From: Bacteroidales bacterium
Lineage (GTDB): Bacteria > Bacteroidota > Bacteroidia > Bacteroidales > UBA7960
DNA length: 21,160 nucleotides
Direction of reading: 5' to 3'
Assembly (NCBI GenBank): GCA_003557765.1
Contig: PWNO01000220.1
Coordinates: 1-21,160, forward strand
Every line of letters starts with the position of its first letter. The first letter of the stretch is position 1. Positions 13,687 through 20,476 of this stretch are shown one piece after another. The notes beneath the pieces are model-generated. The model was not told the DNA's origin, ran no database searches, and worked only from the letters and a program-made list of their open reading frames with translations. A program made the translations under genes and the position numbers.

Positions 13687-14892
13687 ATGAGTAAAGTATT
13701 GATTATTGGAGCCGGTGGTGTGGGTAATGTGGTTGCACGAAAGTGTGCCCGTTTGCCGGAGGTGTTTTCAGACATCATGCTGGCCAGCCGTACCCTGGAG
13801 AAATGTGAGCAGATCGCGCGTGCCGTGGGTGGTGACCGCATAAAGACCGCCCAGGTAGATGCGGACAATGTGCCCGAGTTGGTGCACCTGATCAACAAGT
13901 TCAAACCCGATATGGTGGTGAATGTAGCCTTGCCGTACCAGGATCTTACCATTATGGATGCCTGCCTGGAAACCAGGACCCACTACCTGGACACCGCCAA
14001 CTATGAGCCCCGTGATGTAGCCAAGTTTGAATATAGCTGGCAATGGGCATACCACGACCGGTATAAGGAGGCTGGCATCATGGCCATACTTGGTTGTGGA
14101 TTTGACCCTGGGGTAACCGGCGTGTTTACCGCTTATGCGGCTAAACATTATTTCGATGAAATCCATACCCTGGATATCGTGGATTGCAATGCCGGGGATC
14201 ATGGCAAGGCCTTTGCCACCAATTTCAACCCGGAGATCAACATCCGGGAGATCACCCAGAACGGGCGCTATTGGGAGAATGGCAAATGGGTGGAAACCAA
14301 ACCCCTTGAGATACACAAGTCCATCGAATACCCGGAAATCGGGGCACGTGAATCCTACCTGCTGTATCATGAAGAGCTGGAGTCACTGGTGAAAAACTTC
14401 CCTTCGCTTAAGCGGGCGCGCTTTTGGATGACCTTTGGCGATCAGTACATCAACTTCCTCAACGTGTTGCAGGAAGTGGGGATGACAAGCATCAAGCCCA
14501 TCACGTTTAAGGGCATAGATATTGTTCCCCTGGAGTTTCTTAAGGCCGTTCTGCCTGAACCCTCCTCCCTGGGTGAAGGATATAAGGGCATGACCAGCAT
14601 CGGTTGCCAGATAAAAGGGATTAAAGACGGTAAAGAGCGCACTTACTATGTCTGGAACAACTGCGATCATGCTGCTGCCTACCGGGATGTACAATCGCAG
14701 GCGGTGAGCTTCACCACCGGCGTGCCCGCCATGATCGGTGCCATGATGGCCCTTACCGGCAAATGGTCGGGAGAGGGCGTCTTTAACGTGGAAGAATTTG
14801 ATCCGGATCCCTTTATGGCGAAACTTCCGGAGTTCGGCCTGCCGTGGCATGAGCAGGTGGATAGCCCGTTGCCGGTGGAGAAAAACAGATGA
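13687..14892 (+). CDS. Carboxy(nor)spermidine synthase, saccharopine dehydrogenase family
   Basis: A 401-residue member of the saccharopine dehydrogenase family. The Rossmann loop is IIGAGGVGNVVARKC at 6-20, and HYLDTANYEP and GCGFDPGVTGVFTAYA are family segments. On its own the family could mean a lysine-pathway enzyme, but the next gene downstream is nspC, which identifies it as carboxyspermidine/carboxynorspermidine dehydrogenase. That enzyme condenses L-aspartate 4-semialdehyde with putrescine or diaminopropane and reduces the Schiff base with NADPH. It is bounded on both sides by inverted octamer repeats (13561-13672 and 14902-15134). The 266-nt gap to nspC is long for an operon pair and may weaken or modulate co-expression (inference). 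Confidence 0.9.
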   Translation: MSKVLIIGAGGVGNVVARKCARLPEVFSDIMLASRTLEKCEQIARAVGGDRIKTAQVDADNVPELVHLINKFKPDMVVNVALPYQDLTIMDACLETRTHYLDTANYEPRDVAKFEYSWQWAYHDRYKEAGIMAILGCGFDPGVTGVFTAYAAKHYFDEIHTLDIVDCNAGDHGKAFATNFNPEINIREITQNGRYWENGKWVETKPLEIHKSIEYPEIGARESYLLYHEELESLVKNFPSLKRARFWMTFGDQYINFLNVLQEVGMTSIKPITFKGIDIVPLEFLKAVLPEPSSLGEGYKGMTSIGCQIKGIKDGKERTYYVWNNCDHAAAYRDVQSQAVSFTTGVPAMIGAMMALTGKWSGEGVFNVEEFDPDPFMAKLPEFGLPWHEQVDSPLPVEKNR

Positions 14893-14895
14893 GTT

Positions 14896-15134
14896 TAATG
14901 TGCTAATGTGGTAATGTGCTAATGAAAGGGTCCGTTTGGCAATGTCCAGCGGTAAATTTCATGATCGTTGTTTTTTATTTACATTCGGGGGCTACCTCAT
15001 TCCGAACGCGAAGCGGAGGAACCTCATTAAAACACTTCCGATCATAGCACGCACCAATACACCCATCAGCCGCAAACAAACAAAGGGATCCATCTTACAT
15101 CCGAAACTCTTCATTAGCACATTACCACATTAAC
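14896..15134. repeat. Long inverted repeat built from TAATGTGC octamers
   Basis: The left side carries four 8-nt units at 14896-14927 (TAATGTGC, TAATGTGG, TAATGTGC, TAATGAAA), starting 3 nt after the synthase stop. The right side at 15110-15134 is the reverse complement: 24 of 25 bases match 14902-14926. The arms enclose 183 nt. No target-site duplication is visible at the ends, so a MITE is possible but unproven. Confidence 0.75.
14994..15028. repeat. Short palindromic element with ACCTCATT direct repeats
   Basis: ACCTCATT at 14994-15001 and 15021-15028 flank TTCC-GAA-CGC-GAA-GCG-GA-GGAA. The core GCGAAGC (15008-15014) is known as an unusually stable DNA mini-hairpin. The TCATTCCGAA...GAGGAA pattern resembles dispersed intergenic repeats I recall from Bacteroidota genomes; copy number here cannot be judged. 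Confidence 0.4.
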
Positions 15135-15158
15135 ACCGCCCATTATAAAACTAAATCT

Positions 15159-16304
15159 ATGAACAAGGAAATCATCCCTTCCCCTTGCTTTGTGCTGAAG
15201 GAGGAGTTGCTGGACATCAACCTGCAGATCCTGGATCTTGTGCAGCAGGAGGCCGGTGTGGATATCATCTGTGCGCTGAAGGGCTATGCCATGTGGAGTA
15301 CCTTTCCGCAGATCAAAGAATACCTGAAAGGGGCCACTGCAAGTTCGCTGCACGAAGCCCGGCTGATCTATGAAGAAATGGGGTGCAAGGCCCACAGCTA
15401 TGCACCTGCATTTGATGCCGAAGAGATGGAGGAGATCCTTCGGTGTAGCAGATACATCTCCTTTAATTCGCTTACGCAGTATGATCGCTTTATTGACAAG
15501 GTAAAGGCTTGGCCGGAAGAGGTGTCGGTGGGCTTGCGTATCAATCCGGAATATTCGGAAGTGGAAACAGAGATTTACAATCCGGCTACTCCAGGTTCAC
15601 GGCTAGGCATAACGCGCGACAAGCTTGGCGACACCCTCCCGGAAGGGGTCGATGGCCTGCATTTTCACGTGCTGTGCGAAAACGACAGCTTTGTGTTGGA
15701 GCGTACCCTGCAGCGTGTGGAAGAAGCCTTTGGGCCACTGATCAGGCAATGCAAATGGTTTAACATGGGCGGCGGCCACCACATCACCCGCAAAGATTAT
15801 GACGTGAAACACCTGGTGCAGCTGCTGAGGGCGTTTAAAGCCCGGTATCCAAACCTGGAAAAGGTAATTCTGGAGCCCGGAGAGGCCGTGGGCTGGCAAA
15901 CCGGTTACCTGGTATCCACCGTGCAGGATATCGTTGAAAACCAAGGCATCCGCATCGCCATGCTGGATGTCAGCTTTGCTGCCCACATGCCAGATTGTCT
16001 TGAGATGCCCTATAAACCGCGGATCCTCGATGCCACTGATGCCCAGCCCGGCAAGCCGGTTTACCGCATGGGCGGCGGGACATGCCTTGCAGGCGACTAT
16101 ATGGGAATGGGTGATTATTCCTTTAAAAAGCCACTCAAGCCCGGCGATAAGATCATCTTCGACGACATGATCCATTACACCATGGTGAAAACCACCTTCT
16201 TCAACGGAGTCAAACACCCCTCGATTGGCATCATTCGTAGGGATGGCCGTTTTGATCTGCTCAGGGAGTTCGGATACGAAGATTACAAGGGCAAGCTCTC
16301 CTGA
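15159..16304 (+). CDS. nspC: Carboxynorspermidine/carboxyspermidine decarboxylase
   Basis: PLP-dependent fold III decarboxylase that converts carboxyspermidine (or carboxynorspermidine) to spermidine (norspermidine), the last step of the polyamine route opened by the upstream synthase. It has 381 residues. The PLP lysine is K41 in CALKGYAMWS; the glycine-rich phosphate site NMGGGHHIT is at 202-210; EPGEAVGWQTGYLV is at 239-252; GGGTCLAGDYMG is at 305-316 with C309 as the conserved active-site cysteine; DDMIHYTMVKTTFFNG is at 335-350. These motifs distinguish it from DapF-neighbour LysA enzymes. ATG 15159 follows an AT-rich leader. Whether spermidine or norspermidine is made depends on the diamine supplied. 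Confidence 0.95.
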   Translation: MNKEIIPSPCFVLKEELLDINLQILDLVQQEAGVDIICALKGYAMWSTFPQIKEYLKGATASSLHEARLIYEEMGCKAHSYAPAFDAEEMEEILRCSRYISFNSLTQYDRFIDKVKAWPEEVSVGLRINPEYSEVETEIYNPATPGSRLGITRDKLGDTLPEGVDGLHFHVLCENDSFVLERTLQRVEEAFGPLIRQCKWFNMGGGHHITRKDYDVKHLVQLLRAFKARYPNLEKVILEPGEAVGWQTGYLVSTVQDIVENQGIRIAMLDVSFAAHMPDCLEMPYKPRILDATDAQPGKPVYRMGGGTCLAGDYMGMGDYSFKKPLKPGDKIIFDDMIHYTMVKTTFFNGVKHPSIGIIRRDGRFDLLREFGYEDYKGKLS

Positions 16305-16310
16305 AAAGAG

Positions 16311-16415
16311 ATGCATGGCGCAAGGCTGGAGCTGATTGCAGAAGGCAAGCTATTCGATCAGGAAAGCTGGACCACCAGCGAAGTTATTCAAGCAGCGAAC
16401 TATTCCTCCAGCTGA
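16311..16415 (+). CDS. Possible 34-residue ORF downstream of nspC
   Basis: Begins 6 nt after the nspC stop with AAAAGAG just before the ATG and overlaps the end of the convergent membrane-protein gene by 16 nt. The product (starts MHGARLELIAEGKLFDQ, ends AANYSSS) has an ordinary soluble composition and codon use like its neighbours. It matches nothing I recognise. It could be a small protein, the tail of a decayed gene, or chance. Confidence 0.2.
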   Translation: MHGARLELIAEGKLFDQESWTTSEVIQAANYSSS

Positions 16416-16660
16416 TAGGTCTCCTGCCTGTCCTTTTCAGCCCGCTTTTTCCTGCGATCCCGGTAGAGCGACCAAAGCCAGCTGCTCAAAAAGCCCAGCA
16501 GGAAAATCACTGGATAGACCAAAAAGCCATACCCTTTGATCTCCAGCCATAGAAAGGTAAAGGTCACCTTATCCCAGTTCTGGATGATAAATATTATGAT
16601 TACCAAGGCAATGAGGCCGTTGACTACCCAAAAAAGGATGCTTCTTTTTTTCTGTTCCAT
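16400..16660 (-). CDS. Small LapA-domain (DUF1049-like) inner membrane protein
   Basis: 86 residues from ATG 16660. Two hydrophobic segments (about residues 7-26 and 44-66) are separated by the short motif IIQNWDKVTFTFLW, which matches the LapA/DUF1049 pattern (N...V...F). The tail from about 67 is highly basic, then acidic (YRDRRKKRAEKDRQ). LapA in E. coli takes part in lipopolysaccharide assembly control; that role is not shown for Bacteroidota homologues. A -7 element at 16684-16691 lies upstream of this ATG and inside the longer possible frame, so the ATG at 16717 is rejected. It is convergent with nspC. Confidence 0.7.
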   Translation of the reverse strand: MEQKKRSILFWVVNGLIALVIIIFIIQNWDKVTFTFLWLEIKGYGFLVYPVIFLLGFLSSWLWSLYRDRRKKRAEKDRQETYQLEE

Positions 16661-16683
16661 GACAAATGGTTTTTCCGGTTGCT

Positions 16684-16691
16684 CAAAAATA
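16684..16691 (-). promoter_or_regulatory. -7 element for the LapA-like gene
   Basis: CAAAAATA on plus reads TATTTTTG on minus, an exact TAnnTTTG 23 nt before ATG 16660. Confidence 0.5.
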
Positions 16692-16805
16692 CGTATTTTT
16701 AGGCTTTGATTCCACACGATATGCCACGAAATTGATCCTATGCGGATGATCGCAATGGGCCATAGCGGCTGATGTGTTACTTATTTATTTATATATGTGA
16801 CTATT

Positions 16806-18506
16806 ATGAGACGACGAATGCATTTACCGGTTATGTTATGGGTTGCCTTTTCCCTGTGTGTATCATTCCCTGTTGCAGGCTTTGATTTTGATGAGGAATC
16901 CGCAACAGCGCGTATCCAAAAAGATATTTATACCCTGGCAGCAGAAGAGATGGAAGGGCGGGAAGCTGGCACGGAAGGTGAGCGCCTGGCGGTGGCCTAC
17001 ATCAAGGAACGCATGCAGGAAGCCGGCCTGGAGCCCCTGTTTGACGGTTCATTTTTCCAGGAATTTCCTTTTCCGGGTGAATGGGTCTGGGGGCCTGACA
17101 ATGAATTTATATACCAGGATGCAGATTTCGAGCACGAGTGCGATTATTATGTGCTGCCCGGTTCTCCATCTGTAAGCATCAGTGCGTCATTTGCTCACGT
17201 GGGCTTTGGCCTGAGCCATCTGGAGGATCATGAGGGATTTGAAGACTATTGCGATTATGCCTTGCACCAAGACCTGGAAGGCAAGATCTTTGTGATGGAG
17301 TTTTTTCTTCCTGAGCAGCTTGACACCCTCGGTGACAGGCAGATCTTGCGCATGCTTTTTGATAAGATCAATACCGCTACCGAAAAGGGTGCCAGCGGCA
17401 TCATCTTTGTCAACACCCTTCCTCATCGCGAAGATCCGCCTATCAATATGCGCATGGCGCGGATGAATTTTGACATTCCTTTGCTATTTGCAGAAGAGAA
17501 AGTGCTGCATCATCTGATGAGGGACCAGGATGGCACGGTTTATCTGACTACAGATGGCTACCGTGAAGAGTATACTGCGATCAATGTGGCAGGATACATC
17601 GACAATGATGCGGAGACTACCGTGGTGATCGGAGGACATCATGACCACGTGGGCTATGGAAGGCAAGGTTCCTTGAGCCCGGGTGTGCATGCTATTCATC
17701 CGGGTGCTGATGACAATGCCAGTGGTGTTGCCGGGATGCTTGAAGCAGCAAGATATATAAAGCATCAGGGGTGGCAAAACCATAACTACCTCTTCATGGG
17801 ATTTGGTGCAGAAGAAAAAGGCTTGATCGGCAGCCGGTATTTTACCCAAAGCGATGCCTATGACATGGACCGGGTGTTGTATATGTTTAATCTTGACATG
17901 ATCGGGCGGATGGAAGACCATACGCTGACCATGATCGGCACGGGTTCTTCTCCGGAGTGGAATGACCTTATCGATTCCCATGCACCTGAGCATTTCAATG
18001 TCCGGAAGAGTCCCGGTGGCCGTGGGGGATCTGACCACACGGCTTTTTATCTGATAGACATTCCCGTATTGTTTTTCTTTACCGGTGTGCACGAAGACTA
18101 TCACCGTCCGGGGGATACTCCCGACAAAATCAATTACACTGGCGCTTATGAGATCACGCAATTTGCCCTGAATATGGCTGAGGCCTTGGAAAGCTGGGAT
18201 CAGCTTGCATTTACCAGCACAGCCACGCAGGAACCAGCACGCACACGCAGCAGTGGGGTTACCCTTGGATTGATGCCCGATCACGGGTATGATGGTGAAG
18301 GGCTGCGGGTGCTTTCGGTGACCGAAGACCGTCCCGCTGCAAAAGCAGGCATCCTTGATGGTGATGTGATCGTACGCATCAATGACATTCCGGTGGTAGA
18401 GATCCAAACTTACATGGAAGCCCTGGAAAGGCTTAATGAGGGAGATACTGCGCGGGTCGTAGTGATCCGGGAAGAAGAAGAGCACAAGGTGGAGGTAAGC
18501 CTTTAG
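16806..18506 (+). CDS. Secreted M28 zinc peptidase with C-terminal PDZ domain
   Basis: A 566-residue exported aminopeptidase-like protein. Residues 1-25 form a signal peptide (RRR, hydrophobic core, PVAG). Residues about 120-260 contain a PA-like insert (LEGKIFVMEFF, GASGIIFVN). The M28 core has the five metal positions in order: H278 in GGHHDHVG, D303 in GADDNASG, E337 with base E336 in GFGAEEKGLIGS, D364 in NLDMIG, and H433 in EDYHRPGD. Residues about 480-566 are a PDZ domain (GLMPDHGYDGEGLRV, AAKAGILDGDVIVRINDIPV). It likely acts in the periplasm or outside the cell on peptides. A GTG 9 nt upstream is in frame; the ATG is preferred. It has its own transcription unit, flanked by a 181-nt repeat-like spacer downstream. 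Confidence 0.93.
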   Translation: MRRRMHLPVMLWVAFSLCVSFPVAGFDFDEESATARIQKDIYTLAAEEMEGREAGTEGERLAVAYIKERMQEAGLEPLFDGSFFQEFPFPGEWVWGPDNEFIYQDADFEHECDYYVLPGSPSVSISASFAHVGFGLSHLEDHEGFEDYCDYALHQDLEGKIFVMEFFLPEQLDTLGDRQILRMLFDKINTATEKGASGIIFVNTLPHREDPPINMRMARMNFDIPLLFAEEKVLHHLMRDQDGTVYLTTDGYREEYTAINVAGYIDNDAETTVVIGGHHDHVGYGRQGSLSPGVHAIHPGADDNASGVAGMLEAARYIKHQGWQNHNYLFMGFGAEEKGLIGSRYFTQSDAYDMDRVLYMFNLDMIGRMEDHTLTMIGTGSSPEWNDLIDSHAPEHFNVRKSPGGRGGSDHTAFYLIDIPVLFFFTGVHEDYHRPGDTPDKINYTGAYEITQFALNMAEALESWDQLAFTSTATQEPARTRSSGVTLGLMPDHGYDGEGLRVLSVTEDRPAAKAGILDGDVIVRINDIPVVEIQTYMEALERLNEGDTARVVVIREEEEHKVEVSL

Positions 18507-18521
18507 TTTAACTTGAAAACC

Positions 18522-18635
18522 CACGTCCTTTAGGCGTGATGATGTGCTGGCGGGGCTTTGCCCGCAGGCCTGTGCGGCAGAAAAAATTTGCGGTGCGAAG
18601 AAAAAATGGGGGTAAATGCTACCTCCTTTGGTGGT
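18522..18635. repeat. Cluster of three compact hairpins after the M28 gene
   Basis: Three short hairpins with T-rich loops fall in 114 nt: CACG-T-CC/TTTA/GG-CGTG (18522-18538), GCGGG/CCCGC around a 6-nt loop (18550-18565), and ACCTCC/TTT/GGTGGT (18621-18635, one mismatch). An imprecise direct repeat, GCGG...GAAAAAA-type, lies between (about 18574-18608). The style recalls subterminal hairpins of IS200/IS605-type elements or REP sequences, but no transposase remnant is present. The first may also serve as a weak terminator. Confidence 0.35.
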
Positions 18636-18687
18636 GGATAGTTCGATTTAAGCGAATATTTTACTTCTTAGTAAAAGAGAAATTGAC

Positions 18688-19683
18688 ATGCAGGATTTAC
18701 AGGCAGCAGTGATCGGTTCAGGTAGTTGGGCAACGGCCATTGTAAAGATCTTGCTTAACAACCTGCAAAAAGTGCATTGGTGGGTTCGGGAGGAGGATAT
18801 CGCATTGCACCTGAAGCAATATGGGAACAACCCCAAATACCTGAGCTCGGTGTCCTTCGATCCGAAACGCTTGGACGTATCCCACGAGCTGAACCGTGTG
18901 CTCAAGCGCGCCGATGTGCCCGTGTTTTGTATTCCTGCCGCATTTCTGCAAAACTCCCTTTCCGGGATGCACGCTTCGCTGCTGCGCGACAAGCCAGTGG
19001 TGAGCGCAATCAAGGGCATCATCCCCGGCGACAATGACATCATTTCCGATTTCTTCTATAAGCGATATGGTGTGCCTGTCAAACAGTTCGTGGCGGTCAG
19101 CGGACCAAGCCATGCTGAAGAGGTGGCCCAGGGGAAACTGACTTACCTCACGGTAGCATCTGAAAGCCGTGTCAATGCCGTGGCTGTGTCTAACCTGTTT
19201 TCCTGCCGCTTCATCAAAACCAGCATTACAGACGACATCTTTGGAACGGAGTTTGCCCCGGTGTTGAAAAACATCATTGCCATTGCCACAGGGATAACCA
19301 GTGGCCTTGGTTATGGTGATAACTTCCAGGCCGTGCTGATCTCCAATGCCCTGCGCGAGATCAGTCGCTTCGTAGACGCGGTGCGACCAACCGACAGAGA
19401 CATCAACCGATCGGTGTACCTTGGTGACCTGCTCGTAACCTGCTACAGCCAGTTCAGCAGAAACCGGCGCTATGGCCAGATGCTGGCCAAGGGTTACAGT
19501 CCACACTATGCCCAGATGGAAATGAACATGGTGGCTGAAGGATATTATGCCACAAAATGTATCAGGGAAATGAATACCCGGTACAAGGTGGAGATGCCCA
19601 TTGCTGATACGGTTTACAACATCTTGTATGACGGTAAGGATCCCGCCAAAGAGATCCAGGCGCTTCAGGACAAGCTATCGTAA
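18688..19683 (+). CDS. gpsA: NAD(P)-dependent glycerol-3-phosphate dehydrogenase
   Basis: Reduces dihydroxyacetone phosphate to sn-glycerol 3-phosphate for membrane phospholipid synthesis. It has 331 residues. The N-terminal Rossmann loop VIGSGSWATAIVKIL is at 8-22; VVSAIKGI gives K109; VSGPSHAEEVAQG is at 137-149; and the catalytic lysine is K194 in FAPVLKNIIAIATGI. The substrate arginine segment is NALREISRF (R223), a divergent form of the usual TRGLxE that I take as lineage-typical. The ATG at 18688 follows TTAGTAAAAGAGAAATTGAC; no exact -7 element is seen. About 270 nt of non-coding sequence follows. Confidence 0.95.
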   Translation: MQDLQAAVIGSGSWATAIVKILLNNLQKVHWWVREEDIALHLKQYGNNPKYLSSVSFDPKRLDVSHELNRVLKRADVPVFCIPAAFLQNSLSGMHASLLRDKPVVSAIKGIIPGDNDIISDFFYKRYGVPVKQFVAVSGPSHAEEVAQGKLTYLTVASESRVNAVAVSNLFSCRFIKTSITDDIFGTEFAPVLKNIIAIATGITSGLGYGDNFQAVLISNALREISRFVDAVRPTDRDINRSVYLGDLLVTCYSQFSRNRRYGQMLAKGYSPHYAQMEMNMVAEGYYATKCIREMNTRYKVEMPIADTVYNILYDGKDPAKEIQALQDKLS

Positions 19684-19956
19684 GGTGCCCGTACCCTGGT
19701 CATACAGCCCATCTGCTGTATGCACAGGTCGCCGTTGAGAAAAAGATGATGCCGGTCTGGCCCGCCCCCAACTGCTGGGTTTTGTGAGTCAATGACCAGA
19801 TGCAGCACTCCTGAAGTAATACCTGTGCACCCTGCCCTTGCGAAAATTGCGCCTAACAAATGATCGCCTGTGACAAGACAAAGACAAGTTGCTTCAGGCA
19901 AACTATTACGCGCGCATGAAAACAGGTTATAAAGACTTCGTTATAAGTGCTTTGTA
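19684..19956. other. Spacer between convergent gpsA and pyrI
   Basis: A 273-nt gap. A minus-strand open frame (19665-19901, 78 codons) has protein-like composition but no recognised family, overlaps gpsA by 19 nt and lacks a promoter, so I do not call it. A hairpin of two TTATAA sequences (19927-19932, 19941-19946), followed on the minus strand by CCTGTTTTC, may be the end of the pyrBI transcript. Confidence 0.4.
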
Positions 19957-20421
19957 TTACAGGAACTCCATCGTTTTGCGCGTGGTGATCTTCTCACAAT
20001 AGTGGCACTTGAGGCGGGTATCCTCTTTGTCCACTACAACAAAGATGGCCGAAAGCTGCTCAATATTGGTGATGCAGTTGGGATTGAAGCACTTGACAAT
20101 ACCTTTGATCCGTTCTGGAGTTTCGACAATGGTTTTTTTCGTTACATGGAAGTCGTGGATTTCGATAACTGATGCGTGTGGCGCTACCTGAGAGATCTTA
20201 TTCAGCTCTTCGGGGGCGAAAAATTTGTTGCTGACCTTAACGATGCCCTTTTTACCGTATTTCTTGCTTTCCAGGTTGGTGGCAAACAACACCATGTTGT
20301 CAAATGCTTCCAGTTTCAGTATGCGGATCACCTGAAAGACGGCGTTGGATGGGATGTGATCGATGACGGTGCCATGTTCAATGGCCGACACCTTGAGTTC
20401 TTTTATCTTTTTACTTTCCAT
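19957..20421 (-). CDS. pyrI: Aspartate carbamoyltransferase regulatory subunit
   Basis: Regulatory chain of aspartate transcarbamoylase, which binds nucleotide effectors and links catalytic trimers. It has 154 residues, the standard length. The N-terminal allosteric domain includes LKVSAIEHGTVIDHIPS at 9-25 and a conserved lysine segment NLESKKYGKKGIVKV at 49-63. The zinc domain carries the four cysteines C111, C116, C139 and C142 in KCFNPNC and KCHYC. It lies 55 nt downstream of pyrB on the same strand and is presumably co-transcribed, giving the dodecameric class B enzyme under allosteric control. Confidence 0.97.
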   Translation of the reverse strand: MESKKIKELKVSAIEHGTVIDHIPSNAVFQVIRILKLEAFDNMVLFATNLESKKYGKKGIVKVSNKFFAPEELNKISQVAPHASVIEIHDFHVTKKTIVETPERIKGIVKCFNPNCITNIEQLSAIFVVVDKEDTRLKCHYCEKITTRKTMEFL

Positions 20422-20476
20422 GTTGTGCTTATTTTTTTGTAATCAAATGACGCATGACCAAGGTACACATGAATAA

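Larger units (their letters stand above)
14893..15158. other. Repeat-filled spacer between the polyamine genes
   Basis: The 266-nt gap is almost filled by a 25-bp inverted repeat and its 183-nt interior. The interior has a nested inverted repeat, ATGATCG (14961-14967) with CGATCAT (15039-15045), around a compact palindrome at 15000-15021. The one open frame (14936-15133) has no recognisable protein content. No exact -7 element for nspC was found. Confidence 0.6.

Noticed and set aside
14936..15133. 65-codon frame inside the inverted repeat
   Set aside because: Composition is not protein-like and the frame is explained by the repeat element.
13561..15134. Octamer arrays as a CRISPR array
   Set aside because: Units are 8 nt in direct contact without spacers, and no cas genes are present.
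17484..18524. 346-codon minus-strand frame over the M28 peptidase
   Set aside because: It lies across the zinc-site motifs of the real gene on the other strand; length alone is not evidence.
19665..19901. 78-codon minus-strand frame between gpsA and pyrI
   Set aside because: Composition is protein-like, but it overlaps gpsA, lacks a promoter and matches no family I know. It could be a decayed gene; a protein search would decide.
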